Origin: CAUUGB01 sp963544615
GTDB lineage: Bacteria > Patescibacteriota > Microgenomatia > UBA1400 > PJMF01
NCBI GenBank assembly: GCA_963544615.1
Contig: CAUUGB010000018.1
Span: forward strand, 1 to 18,326
Direction of reading: 5' to 3'
Length of the DNA: 18,326 bases
Translations under genes and position numbers: made by a program
The notes under the pieces: generated by a model
What the model saw: the letters and a program-made list of their open reading frames with translations, nothing else
Databases searched by the model: none
Told to the model about the DNA's origin: nothing
In this document: in pieces, positions 13,945 to 18,326 of the stretch
How positions within the stretch are numbered: the first letter of the stretch is position 1
How the letters are laid out: the number at the start of each line of letters is the position of its first letter

Positions 13945-16086
13945 ATGCTGAAAAATTGTAAACTTTTATATGTGTTGCCAGAAATGGCCTTTACTGCGAG
14001 TGTGGGTGAAGCCCCGGGACAGAGTACTTTTTTTGTACAATCTTTTCACCAAATTAATGGTGAGTTTATGAAGGATGAAAATTTTCTTTTTGAAAATTTA
14101 AAAAAACTTTTTGAACGAGTAGAAGAAGACGCTTACACCCTAGTATTACCTGATTTTCTTTTTACCGATACCATTGTGAATGTTCCCGAAACCGATGATG
14201 TTAAAATTGCCCAGCACTTGCGTGATCAGTTGCTGCCTCGTATTGAAGTTTCAACTTTTTCTCATGAAACTCGCACCAGTGTGCTTTTGCAGCGCAAAAC
14301 CAATGCTAAAGTACAGTTGTCTGCTTTTGAAAAAGAGTTAGCTGCCACCATTAAATTGGCCATGGGGAGTCGGCAAATTGCCATTGACGAAGTAGTCCCG
14401 CTTTCTTGGACACTCAAAGCAGCAGTTAGTTTAGAGCCTTCCATTACTATTGCCCAGTTAGGTGAGCGCTTGTATTTAGCTGAGCATTACATTGGAATTA
14501 ATCAAACTATCAATGCGCCTTTAACTGATTTAGAAATCGTAGCCGAGACAGTTAAAACTCTCAAGGGCGCAGACGCTAATTTACAAACTGCCTATTTGCT
14601 CACTTCCGTTTTGGTAGAAGAAAAATTAAAGTCACTTTTGACTAAAACTTTGCCAGTGCAGCAGTTGACTCAACCATCAGAGGAAGAAGCTAAAATTCCC
14701 TCTTATGTCAAGCAAATTATTGAAGTGAGTGCCCAAACCCTTTCTTTAAGTGAGTTTGTGGTACCGCGTTTTAATTTGAATTTAGATCAACAAACACCAG
14801 CGAAGACAAAAGATGTCTCCACTGCGGCGGTGACCGTTGGTGACTTAAGCTCTAGTCCTAAATCTGCTACTTCTAACTTAGAAGTGAGCGCTCCAGAAGC
14901 AATTACTCTGTCAGTGGCCGCGCTTCCTGTCGAAAATCAGGTTGCCGAGCCAACCGATACTAAGCAGCCAGTAGCAGCTAAAGCAAGTGATAGCAGTGAT
15001 GAGGCAGCTACTAAGGTTAAAGAAGCCTTGTCTGTGAGCGAGCCTGAGGTAGCTACCACCAACAGTGCTACTGGCGATGGAGCAGCGGTGAAGATGAGTT
15101 TACCAGAGGAAAAGCCTGTCTCTGCTGTTGCTGCCGGCAATGCGGCCGCAGCCTTACCACAAACTCAAGCAGCAGTATATTTGCCCGCAGAAGCTGAACC
15201 AACACCAACTTTCTCTGATAATAAAAAGCCAGTGGCAGCAGTGAGCGAGCCTGAGGTAGCGCCTCAAGAGGTTGGTAAAGCTGTGGTAGCTAGTGACACA
15301 GAAGAAGCAGCGCCAGTTTTAAGTTTTTTGTCGCAGCAGCAGCCACAAGCAGCAGCCAAGCAAGCCGAAATTGACTCATCACCCACATCTTTGCCAGAAG
15401 AGCGTCAAGATGAGCCGGCCGCGGTGGCTTTACATAGTCAAGATGTTCCAGATACAAAAGACATTAAAGACAAACAACAACTTAATTTTTATCCAAAAGA
15501 TGATAAAATTAATCAAAATGGTACCGTGATGGAGCAAAAGAAAGGAGATATGAGTGTGTTTTTGAAAAAATTCTTTTTATTTGTAGTAATTTTTGTAGTG
15601 ACGATTGTAGTTGGTATTGGGGTAGGTTTGGGGATTTTAATGTTGACTAATAAAAATCCTTTCCAAACCGCCTCTACTACTCCTACTCCCCTGCCCACTC
15701 CGGTGGCTACTCCAGAACCCACCGTAGAGCCTACTCCTGCTCCCACTCCTGATACTGCCAGTAGTGCGGCTACGCCAGCACCAAAGAAAGAGACAGTTAA
15801 TTTAGCTAAGCTGAAGATATTGGTGGTGAATGCTACCAAGGTTGCCGGTTTAGCTGGTGCTACCAGGGATAATTTGCAAAAGGGTGATTTTAGTGGGGTG
15901 AAAACTGGCAATGCCAAAGGCACTTATCAGACTGCGGGTAACTTTGTGCTAATGAAGGACAAAGATACCAGTGTCATTAAAGCACTAGAAGAAGCTAGTA
16001 AACTCACCTTGGTTTATGATGAGGATTATCAAACCGAAGATCCTCGTGGCGAATATGACGCCGTGATTGTCCTTAACCAAAAATAA
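13945..16086 (+). CDS. Membrane-spanning protein with cytoplasmic PilM/actin-like-looking domain and extracellular LytR_C domain
   Basis: A 713-residue protein in four parts. Residues 1 to about 235 form a globular cytoplasmic domain with alternating strands and helices; LVLPDFLFTDTIVNVPE (64-81 region) and VVPLSWTLKAAVSLEPSITIAQLG are reminiscent of PilM/GspL actin-like domains, but this is only a resemblance. About 236-535 is an Ala/Glu/Pro/Val-rich low-complexity linker; an exact 20-base DNA repeat (15034-15053 and 15241-15260) encodes SEPEVA twice. One membrane helix follows at 543-567, with KK just before it, then a Pro/Thr-rich wall-spanning stretch (571-612). The end (about 615-713) matches LytR_C (Pfam PF13399): LKILVVNATKVAGLAGATRDNL and a final DAVIVLNQ. 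LytR_C is usually linked to LCP or divisome/wall proteins. A transmembrane scaffold linking a cytoplasmic assembly to the wall is the likely role. It shares an operon with the small gene 6 bases downstream. Confidence 0.75.
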   Translation: MLKNCKLLYVLPEMAFTASVGEAPGQSTFFVQSFHQINGEFMKDENFLFENLKKLFERVEEDAYTLVLPDFLFTDTIVNVPETDDVKIAQHLRDQLLPRIEVSTFSHETRTSVLLQRKTNAKVQLSAFEKELAATIKLAMGSRQIAIDEVVPLSWTLKAAVSLEPSITIAQLGERLYLAEHYIGINQTINAPLTDLEIVAETVKTLKGADANLQTAYLLTSVLVEEKLKSLLTKTLPVQQLTQPSEEEAKIPSYVKQIIEVSAQTLSLSEFVVPRFNLNLDQQTPAKTKDVSTAAVTVGDLSSSPKSATSNLEVSAPEAITLSVAALPVENQVAEPTDTKQPVAAKASDSSDEAATKVKEALSVSEPEVATTNSATGDGAAVKMSLPEEKPVSAVAAGNAAAALPQTQAAVYLPAEAEPTPTFSDNKKPVAAVSEPEVAPQEVGKAVVASDTEEAAPVLSFLSQQQPQAAAKQAEIDSSPTSLPEERQDEPAAVALHSQDVPDTKDIKDKQQLNFYPKDDKINQNGTVMEQKKGDMSVFLKKFFLFVVIFVVTIVVGIGVGLGILMLTNKNPFQTASTTPTPLPTPVATPEPTVEPTPAPTPDTASSAATPAPKKETVNLAKLKILVVNATKVAGLAGATRDNLQKGDFSGVKTGNAKGTYQTAGNFVLMKDKDTSVIKALEEASKLTLVYDEDYQTEDPRGEYDAVIVLNQK

Positions 16087-16092
16087 ATTTTT

Positions 16093-16344
16093 ATGCGGGA
16101 GAAAAAAATAGCCTCTAAACTCAAGGCAAATACTTTAGTGAGTGAGGAGACAGCCCAAGAGGTTGACGAAGAAACAGCCGCCCTGGAATTGGAGAAGTTG
16201 CAGCGTAAGGTGGCACGAGAAGAGCGGCGCAAAAGACGCGAAATTGAGCAGGAAAAACAAAAAAAAGCCATTTGGCTGCTGCCCTCACTGCTTTTTGTGA
16301 CGATGCTAATTTGCTGGTTGTTGGCTAATTTTCAAACTCCTTGA
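16093..16344 (+). CDS. Small tail-anchored charged-helix membrane protein
   Basis: An 83-residue protein with a highly charged helix (about 1-58, many Glu, Lys and Arg, including a run EERRKRREIEQEKQKK) and a single C-terminal membrane segment WLLPSLLFVTMLICWLLANF (about 61-80). Positive residues just before the helix predict an inside N-terminus, so it would be tail-anchored with a cytoplasmic coiled coil. I do not recognise a family; FtsL/FtsB-like proteins have the reverse order. It follows the LytR_C protein gene by 6 bases with no promoter, so it is co-expressed and may bind that protein. No good Shine-Dalgarno site is present. The last 20 bases overlap the convergent HAD gene. Probably real given its clear topology. 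Confidence 0.65.
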   Translation: MREKKIASKLKANTLVSEETAQEVDEETAALELEKLQRKVAREERRKRREIEQEKQKKAIWLLPSLLFVTMLICWLLANFQTP

Positions 16345-16984
16345 GAAGTCCCAGCAATTGGGTAGGTTTTTTGAGTAAATAATTGGGACGGTGTTTTTTT
16401 AAGCCGGCATAAGAATTAAAACCATAGCTGACGCTAATAATAGGTAAGTTAATTTTTTTGCAAGCTTGAATATCGCGGATTTCATCTCCCACATAAAAAC
16501 AGTAATTTTTTCCGGGAGTAATGTGCCATTGGCGCAAAACTTTCTTTAATGTTTTTGCTTTGCGGAACAAACCTTTGGTAGGGTAAATATCAGCAAAGAG
16601 TTCACTCAGATGAAAACGAGCTAAAAATTCGCTAACAGTTTTTTTATTATTGGAAGTAACAATTAGGAGTAAATAACCTTGATCATGCAGGGTGCGCAAA
16701 GTATAAATAATCCCAGGATAAGCATTAATCTTGCTAGCATTTTCCCGGACATGTTTTTTAGCTTTGGCAAACAAATAAATAAATTTCCACCAGCCACCAG
16801 GGATAGTGCCCATAATTTCCCTAATGGTTAAACCGCGTAACATTTCTGGGGTGTAGCGACGATTAAAGCGGTTGCCCCATCGGCGAAACTCACGGGCTAA
16901 AATTTCCATAGAGGGAGCAAAGGAGTCGGCAATGGTGCCATCAAAATCAAAAATTAAAACTCGTGCTGCTGACTGCTTTGACAT
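16325..16984 (-). CDS. HAD-superfamily hydrolase (phosphoglycolate phosphatase-like)
   Basis: A 219-residue haloacid-dehalogenase-type phosphatase. Motif I is FDFDGTIAD (12-20) with nucleophile Asp13 and general acid Asp15; motif II is VTSNN (109-113) with Ser111; motif III lysine lies around 142-148 (FRKAKTLKK); motif IV is VGDEIRD (165-171) with Asp167 and Asp171. The insert between motifs I and II (about 20-95) is the helical cap of subfamily I, as in phosphoglycolate phosphatase or beta-phosphoglucomutase. The cap is basic and the substrate cannot be assigned. ATG at 16984 follows a TATAAT by 8 bases. It is convergent with, and overlaps by 20 bases, the small membrane protein gene. A soluble cytoplasmic enzyme with all catalytic residues present. 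Confidence 0.92.
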   Translation of the reverse strand: MSKQSAARVLIFDFDGTIADSFAPSMEILAREFRRWGNRFNRRYTPEMLRGLTIREIMGTIPGGWWKFIYLFAKAKKHVRENASKINAYPGIIYTLRTLHDQGYLLLIVTSNNKKTVSEFLARFHLSELFADIYPTKGLFRKAKTLKKVLRQWHITPGKNYCFYVGDEIRDIQACKKINLPIISVSYGFNSYAGLKKHRPNYLLKKPTQLLGLLKEFEN

Positions 16985-16992
16985 ACGCTTTC

Positions 16993-16998
16993 ATTATA
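16993..16998 (-). promoter_or_regulatory. -10 box of the HAD hydrolase gene
   Basis: A perfect minus-strand TATAAT (16998 to 16993) stands 8 bases before the ATG at 16984, giving essentially no leader. The -35 position shows only a weak TTCTCT. Confidence 0.55.
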
Positions 16999-17070
16999 GC
17001 TTAAGCTGCTTAGTAAGAGAACCACATGATTAACCTTAAGATATTTTTGACCTAAAATTTTTTCAAATAA

Positions 17071-17275
17071 TTGTTAGGATGGAGAGGATTTAATCCTCCT
17101 TTAACATCGGCTAAAAGCCTTAACTTCCATTACTACCCTTGCTTATAAAGCTATAGGTTTATAGTCCGAAATGTGTTTGAGGTTAATCATCACTCTCATC
17201 TTGTTCTGATATTAAGTGATAGGTTTTTATCCGAGAGGTGTTTGAGATGACTAATTCATGTGCTCAATTTGCCCA
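17071..17275. repeat. Gene-free region with a diverged tandem repeat and small hairpins
   Basis: This lies in the gene-free stretch 16985-17392. Two diverged copies of a unit of about 65 bases are adjacent. The cores are 17153-17182 and 17219-17246, sharing ATAGGTTT, TCCGA and GTGTTTGAG in order, with further similarity on both sides. Each core starts with a small hairpin of different sequence but the same form: CTATA/TATAG (17151-17164) and GATA/TATC (17218-17231). Upstream are AGGAT/ATCCT (about 17085-17097) and GGCT/AGCC (17109-17119). On the minus strand the latter reads AGGCTTTTAGCCGA, close to the repeat core. No convincing open frame is present. It may be a structured RNA or a decayed repeat family; function unknown. 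Confidence 0.6.
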
Positions 17276-17323
17276 GTCGTCATTAGGATTGGTTACTTTT
17301 AGACGTGCAGATTTTTTTAGCGA

Positions 17324-17347
17324 GCAAAAATAATGATTTATTTTTGC
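17324..17347. repeat. Perfect AT-rich hairpin downstream of tRNA-Cys
   Basis: Arms GCAAAAATAA (17324-17333) and TTATTTTTGC (17338-17347) pair perfectly around a 4-base loop. It is about 45 bases beyond the 3' end of the minus-strand tRNA-Cys gene, so it might act as that gene's transcription end, although the T-run is inside the stem rather than after it. Confidence 0.45.
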
Positions 17348-17392
17348 CAAATGAACAGGATAGGGCAGTAATTTTTTTAAAGTGGGCTAGTT

Positions 17393-17468
17393 TGGAGGCA
17401 CGGGCGGGATTCGAACCCGCGAACCAAGGTTTTGCAGACCCGGCCATTAACCACTCTGGTACCGCGCC
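17393..17468 (-). tRNA. tRNA-Cys (GCA)
   Basis: Minus-strand cloverleaf. The acceptor GGCGCGG pairs with CCGTGCC (one G-U). TA fills positions 8-9, the D arm has CCA/TGG with GG in the loop, the anticodon loop CTGCAAA gives GCA, and the T arm GCGGG-TTCGAAT-CCCGC is perfect. The anticodon stem is weak: one G-U and a C-T mismatch at its base. Discriminator U73 is the bacterial Cys identity base. CCA follows directly in the DNA (17395 to 17393), so the 3' end appears to be encoded; the mature body without CCA ends at 17396. Transcription should start at the extended -10 box at 17490-17482, about 14 bases upstream. Confidence 0.92.
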
Positions 17469-17481
17469 GTTAAGCGTTTTA

Positions 17482-17515
17482 ATTATAACATGCACGTCGC
17501 ACGGCATGTTATAAT
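17482..17515. promoter_or_regulatory. Palindromic divergent promoter pair for tRNA-Cys and tRNA-Phe
   Basis: Arms ATTATAACATGC (17482-17493) and GCATGTTATAAT (17504-17515) are perfect reverse complements around a 10-base centre. Each arm is an extended -10 box TGT-TATAAT, pointing outward: minus toward tRNA-Cys (box 17487 to 17482) and plus toward tRNA-Phe (box 17510-17515). Neither has a recognisable -35 box, and the -35 positions of each promoter fall inside the other's -10 arm. Confidence 0.75.
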
Positions 17516-17536
17516 AGGAAGTTAATTTTAACTTAA

Positions 17537-17609
17537 GGTAAGCTAGTCAAGTTGGTCACGACACATGTCTGAAAAACATGGGATCTTGGTTCGATTCCAA
17601 GGCTTACCA
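17537..17609 (+). tRNA. tRNA-Phe (GAA)
   Basis: Cloverleaf with a perfect acceptor GGTAAGC/GCTTACC, TA at 8-9, D stem GTC/GAC with GG in the loop, a perfect anticodon stem CATGT/ACATG holding loop CTGAAAA (anticodon GAA at 17571-17573), a 4-base variable region, and T arm CTTGG-TTCGATT-CCAAG. Discriminator A73 fits Phe. CCA is not encoded: CAT follows. A run of six Ts (17612-17617) right after the gene may end transcription. The promoter is the plus-strand arm of the dyad at 17504-17515. Confidence 0.9.
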
Positions 17610-17666
17610 CATTTTTTATCACCGTAATTCAAACTTTTTAGCTTTTACCCTACCTCACTAGTGCAC

Positions 17667-17694
17667 AAAAAAAGGGCAAGTGTTAAACTTGCCC
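17667..17694 (-). terminator. Intrinsic terminator of the 54-codon gene
   Basis: GGGCAAGT (17674-17681) and ACTTGCCC (17687-17694) form a perfect 8-base-pair stem with a 5-base loop. On the minus strand it is followed at once by seven Ts (A-run at 17667-17673). It lies 9 bases after the stop of the small minus-strand gene and is the best terminator in the window. Confidence 0.88.
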
Positions 17695-17703
17695 AGGAGC
17701 TCG

Positions 17704-17868
17704 CTATTTGTCGCGAGCAATAATCCCGTGGTTGTGGCAAGGATAAGGTCCTACCACAGCCAGGGTTTTTTTCCCGTTATCCAAGATAACGGGCATGGCG
17801 GTGAACATATTCCCCCGCCAGTCCCGCCCCATCACTTGGGCGAGATCGTTTTTTGTTATTTGTTCCAT
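17704..17868 (-). CDS. Small 54-residue protein of unknown function with its own strong expression signals
   Basis: Translation begins MEQITKNDLAQVMGRDW, passes through a strand-like VILDNGKKTLAVVG and ends near PYPCHNHGIIARDK. I do not recognise it. The C-terminal CHNH cluster (about residues 44-47) could bind metal. There is no signal peptide or membrane helix. ATG at 17868 is chosen because AAAGGAGGAG stands at 17883-17874, just upstream; a start 8 codons earlier would overlap that site. A near-consensus promoter precedes it and an intrinsic terminator follows, so it is a complete single-gene unit. Codon choice is unlike the neighbours (ctc, gcc, atc, ttc, acc, ccc, cgg, ggg are common), which suggests either selection for high expression or acquisition from elsewhere. 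It lies between tRNA-Phe and secE, on the opposite strand. A perfect hairpin followed by seven As lies inside it. Gene reality is strongly supported by the signals; function is unknown. Confidence 0.75.
   Translation of the reverse strand: MEQITKNDLAQVMGRDWRGNMFTAMPVILDNGKKTLAVVGPYPCHNHGIIARDK
17773..17793. repeat. Perfect hairpin inside the 54-codon gene
   Basis: CCCGTTATC (17773-17781) and GATAACGGG (17785-17793) pair perfectly around a 3-base loop. In the mRNA the stem encodes PVILDNG and is followed directly by A7 (17772 to 17766). There is no T-run after it on either strand, so it is not an ordinary terminator. Confidence 0.7.
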
Positions 17869-17873
17869 TTCAA

Positions 17874-17883
17874 CTCCTCCTTT
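17874..17883 (-). promoter_or_regulatory. Strong Shine-Dalgarno site of the 54-codon gene
   Basis: Minus-strand AAAGGAGGAG lies 5 bases before ATG at 17868. It contains a full AGGAGG core and is by far the best ribosome binding site in the window, where most genes have none. It fixes the start codon. Confidence 0.85.
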
Positions 17884-17901
17884 GGGGAACAAATTGGCGT
17901 T

Positions 17902-17930
17902 ATTTTAGCACATTATAGGATATTTGTCAA
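17902..17930 (-). promoter_or_regulatory. Near-consensus promoter of the 54-codon gene
   Basis: A perfect TTGACA (17930 to 17925) is spaced exactly 17 bases from TAAAAT (17907 to 17902), which is preceded by an extended TGC. A second TATAAT lies within the spacer. This is the strongest promoter in the window and gives a leader of about 27 bases. Confidence 0.85.
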
Positions 17931-18002
17931 GACCAAAGCTAATCATTAAAAAGCTCCAATTAGCAAAGTGGAAATTAGCCATGCTCTTCTCCTCGAGTTT
18001 TG

Positions 18003-18011
18003 TGATATAAT
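18003..18011 (+). promoter_or_regulatory. Extended -10 promoter of secE-nusG
   Basis: TGA followed by a perfect TATAAT (18006-18011) forms an extended -10 box 14 bases before the secE ATG at 18026. No clear -35 box is seen. The leader would be about 7 bases, too short for a Shine-Dalgarno site. Confidence 0.6.
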
Positions 18012-18025
18012 ATCTTCTCTTATTT

Positions 18026-18211
18026 ATGAATAAGTTGCGCCTTTATTTTCAGGGAGTGATGAGTGAGGTGAAAAAAGTCACTTGTCCTAGTCAAGGGGAA
18101 ACCAAGCAAATGACAATTTTGGTGGTGGCAGTGTCACTGCTAATTGCTGCTTATGTACTTTTGGCTGATTTAGGTTTTGGTAAATTTGTTAATTGGTTGT
18201 TTGCCAATTAA
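18026..18211 (+). CDS. secE: Preprotein translocase subunit SecE
   Basis: A 61-residue minimal SecE, the small clamp subunit of the SecYEG translocon. The amphipathic helix with GVMSEVKKVTCPSQGETKQ (10-28) precedes the single membrane helix (about 30-49, MTILVVAVSLLIAAYVLLADLGFG). The family motif is normally KVxWP; here the Trp is Cys20 (codon TGT). Length fits the single-helix form found in most bacteria other than enterics. It is followed 12 bases later by a probable nusG, the conserved secE-nusG order that usually leads into rplK-rplA. The start lies 14 bases after an extended -10 box, with no ribosome binding site. Confidence 0.92.
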   Translation: MNKLRLYFQGVMSEVKKVTCPSQGETKQMTILVVAVSLLIAAYVLLADLGFGKFVNWLFAN

Positions 18212-18223
18212 AAGGCAAAAAAT

Positions 18224-18326
18224 ATGACTCAAACAACTACTTTAGATAATCATAGTCAAGAAGAAAAAACTGCCTTGTCAACAGAGCAACCTCAAGTTCC
18301 CGAGGTTCCCGAAGTGCAAGAAGTGC
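18224..18326 (+). CDS. nusG: Probable NusG N-terminus with acidic extension, cut by the window end
   Basis: Thirty-four codons are visible, starting ATG at 18224 and still open at the window edge. The translation is rich in Gln, Glu, Thr and Pro (MTQTTTLDNHSQEEKT then repeats of VPE/VQEV), a disordered acidic leader. The NGN domain of NusG is not reached, so the assignment rests on position: 12 bases after secE, the standard secE-nusG arrangement. NusG is a transcription elongation factor linking RNA polymerase to the ribosome or Rho. An AAAAGG sequence (18211-18216 region) may serve as a weak ribosome binding site. Another gene in this position cannot be excluded. Confidence 0.55.
   Translation, partial: MTQTTTLDNHSQEEKTALSTEQPQVPEVPEVQEV

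Noticed and set aside
14937..15923. Minus-strand frames opposite the linker and tail of the LytR_C gene
   Set aside because: Low-complexity Ala/Val/Gly-rich translations are the expected antisense of an Ala/Pro/Thr-rich coding region.
17143..17275. CRISPR array
   Set aside because: Only two diverged copies are present, with no uniform spacers and no cas genes nearby.
17283..17514. Open frames on both strands across the tRNA-Cys gene
   Set aside because: They read through a complete cloverleaf and the divergent tRNA promoter, and their translations look like the well-known spurious products of tRNA loci.
17680..17949. Plus-strand 89-codon frame opposite the 54-codon gene
   Set aside because: It begins in the terminator and has no ribosome site; the promoter, ribosome site and terminator all belong to the minus-strand gene.

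Overview
The window looks like a chromosomal segment from a bacterium with a small, AT-leaning genome, most likely a member of the Candidate Phyla Radiation (Patescibacteria, possibly Microgenomates). That placement is an inference from gene content: a lone Memo-like protein, a DUF3160 protein, a long membrane protein ending in a LytR_C domain, a minimal 61-residue SecE, and many lineage-specific envelope proteins. It also rests on compact packing with 4-base overlaps and on start codons that mostly follow a -10 box directly with no Shine-Dalgarno site. The code appears standard: UGA ends several genes and tryptophan is read from UGG. No phage, insertion sequence or CRISPR array was seen.

Layout. 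Bases 5-5305 (+): a CapA-type metallophosphatase (possibly cut by the window edge), a membrane-anchored DUF3160 protein, a Memo-family protein in the same frame behind a single TGA, and an AI-2E-type transporter. Bases 5302-8576 (-): an envelope cluster with a GT2 glycosyltransferase, an oligosaccharide flippase, a C39-like cysteine peptidase coupled to the flippase by an ATGA overlap, and an unknown 200-residue protein behind a perfect inverted repeat. Bases 8647-10572 (+), divergent from the GT2 gene: a large multi-pass membrane protein, possibly GT-C-like. Bases 10592-12187 (-): LemA and an auxin-efflux-carrier-type permease. Bases 12286-13137 (+): a zinc-finger-less DnaJ. Bases 13151-13828 (-): a disordered/coiled-coil protein. 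Bases 13945-16344 (+): a 713-residue membrane-spanning protein with a cytoplasmic domain and an extracellular LytR_C domain, followed by a small tail-anchored protein. Bases 16325-16984 (-): a HAD hydrolase.

The right end is mostly RNA and the start of the secretion/translation operon. A gene-free stretch of about 400 bases holds two diverged copies of a roughly 65-base unit plus several small hairpins. Then come divergent tRNA-Cys and tRNA-Phe genes whose -10 boxes form the two arms of one perfect dyad, a 54-codon gene of unknown function with its own near-consensus promoter, strong ribosome binding site and intrinsic terminator, and finally secE and the start of a probable nusG with an acidic N-terminal extension.

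Most genes point to the cell envelope: glycan assembly and export (GT2, flippase, the large membrane protein), wall-spanning scaffolds (LytR_C protein, LemA, DUF3160), and secretion (SecE). The most unusual features are the systematic leaderless-type promoters, the atypical 54-residue gene cassette, the palindromic tRNA promoter pair, the repeated structured region, and the possible DUF3160-Memo readthrough pair.
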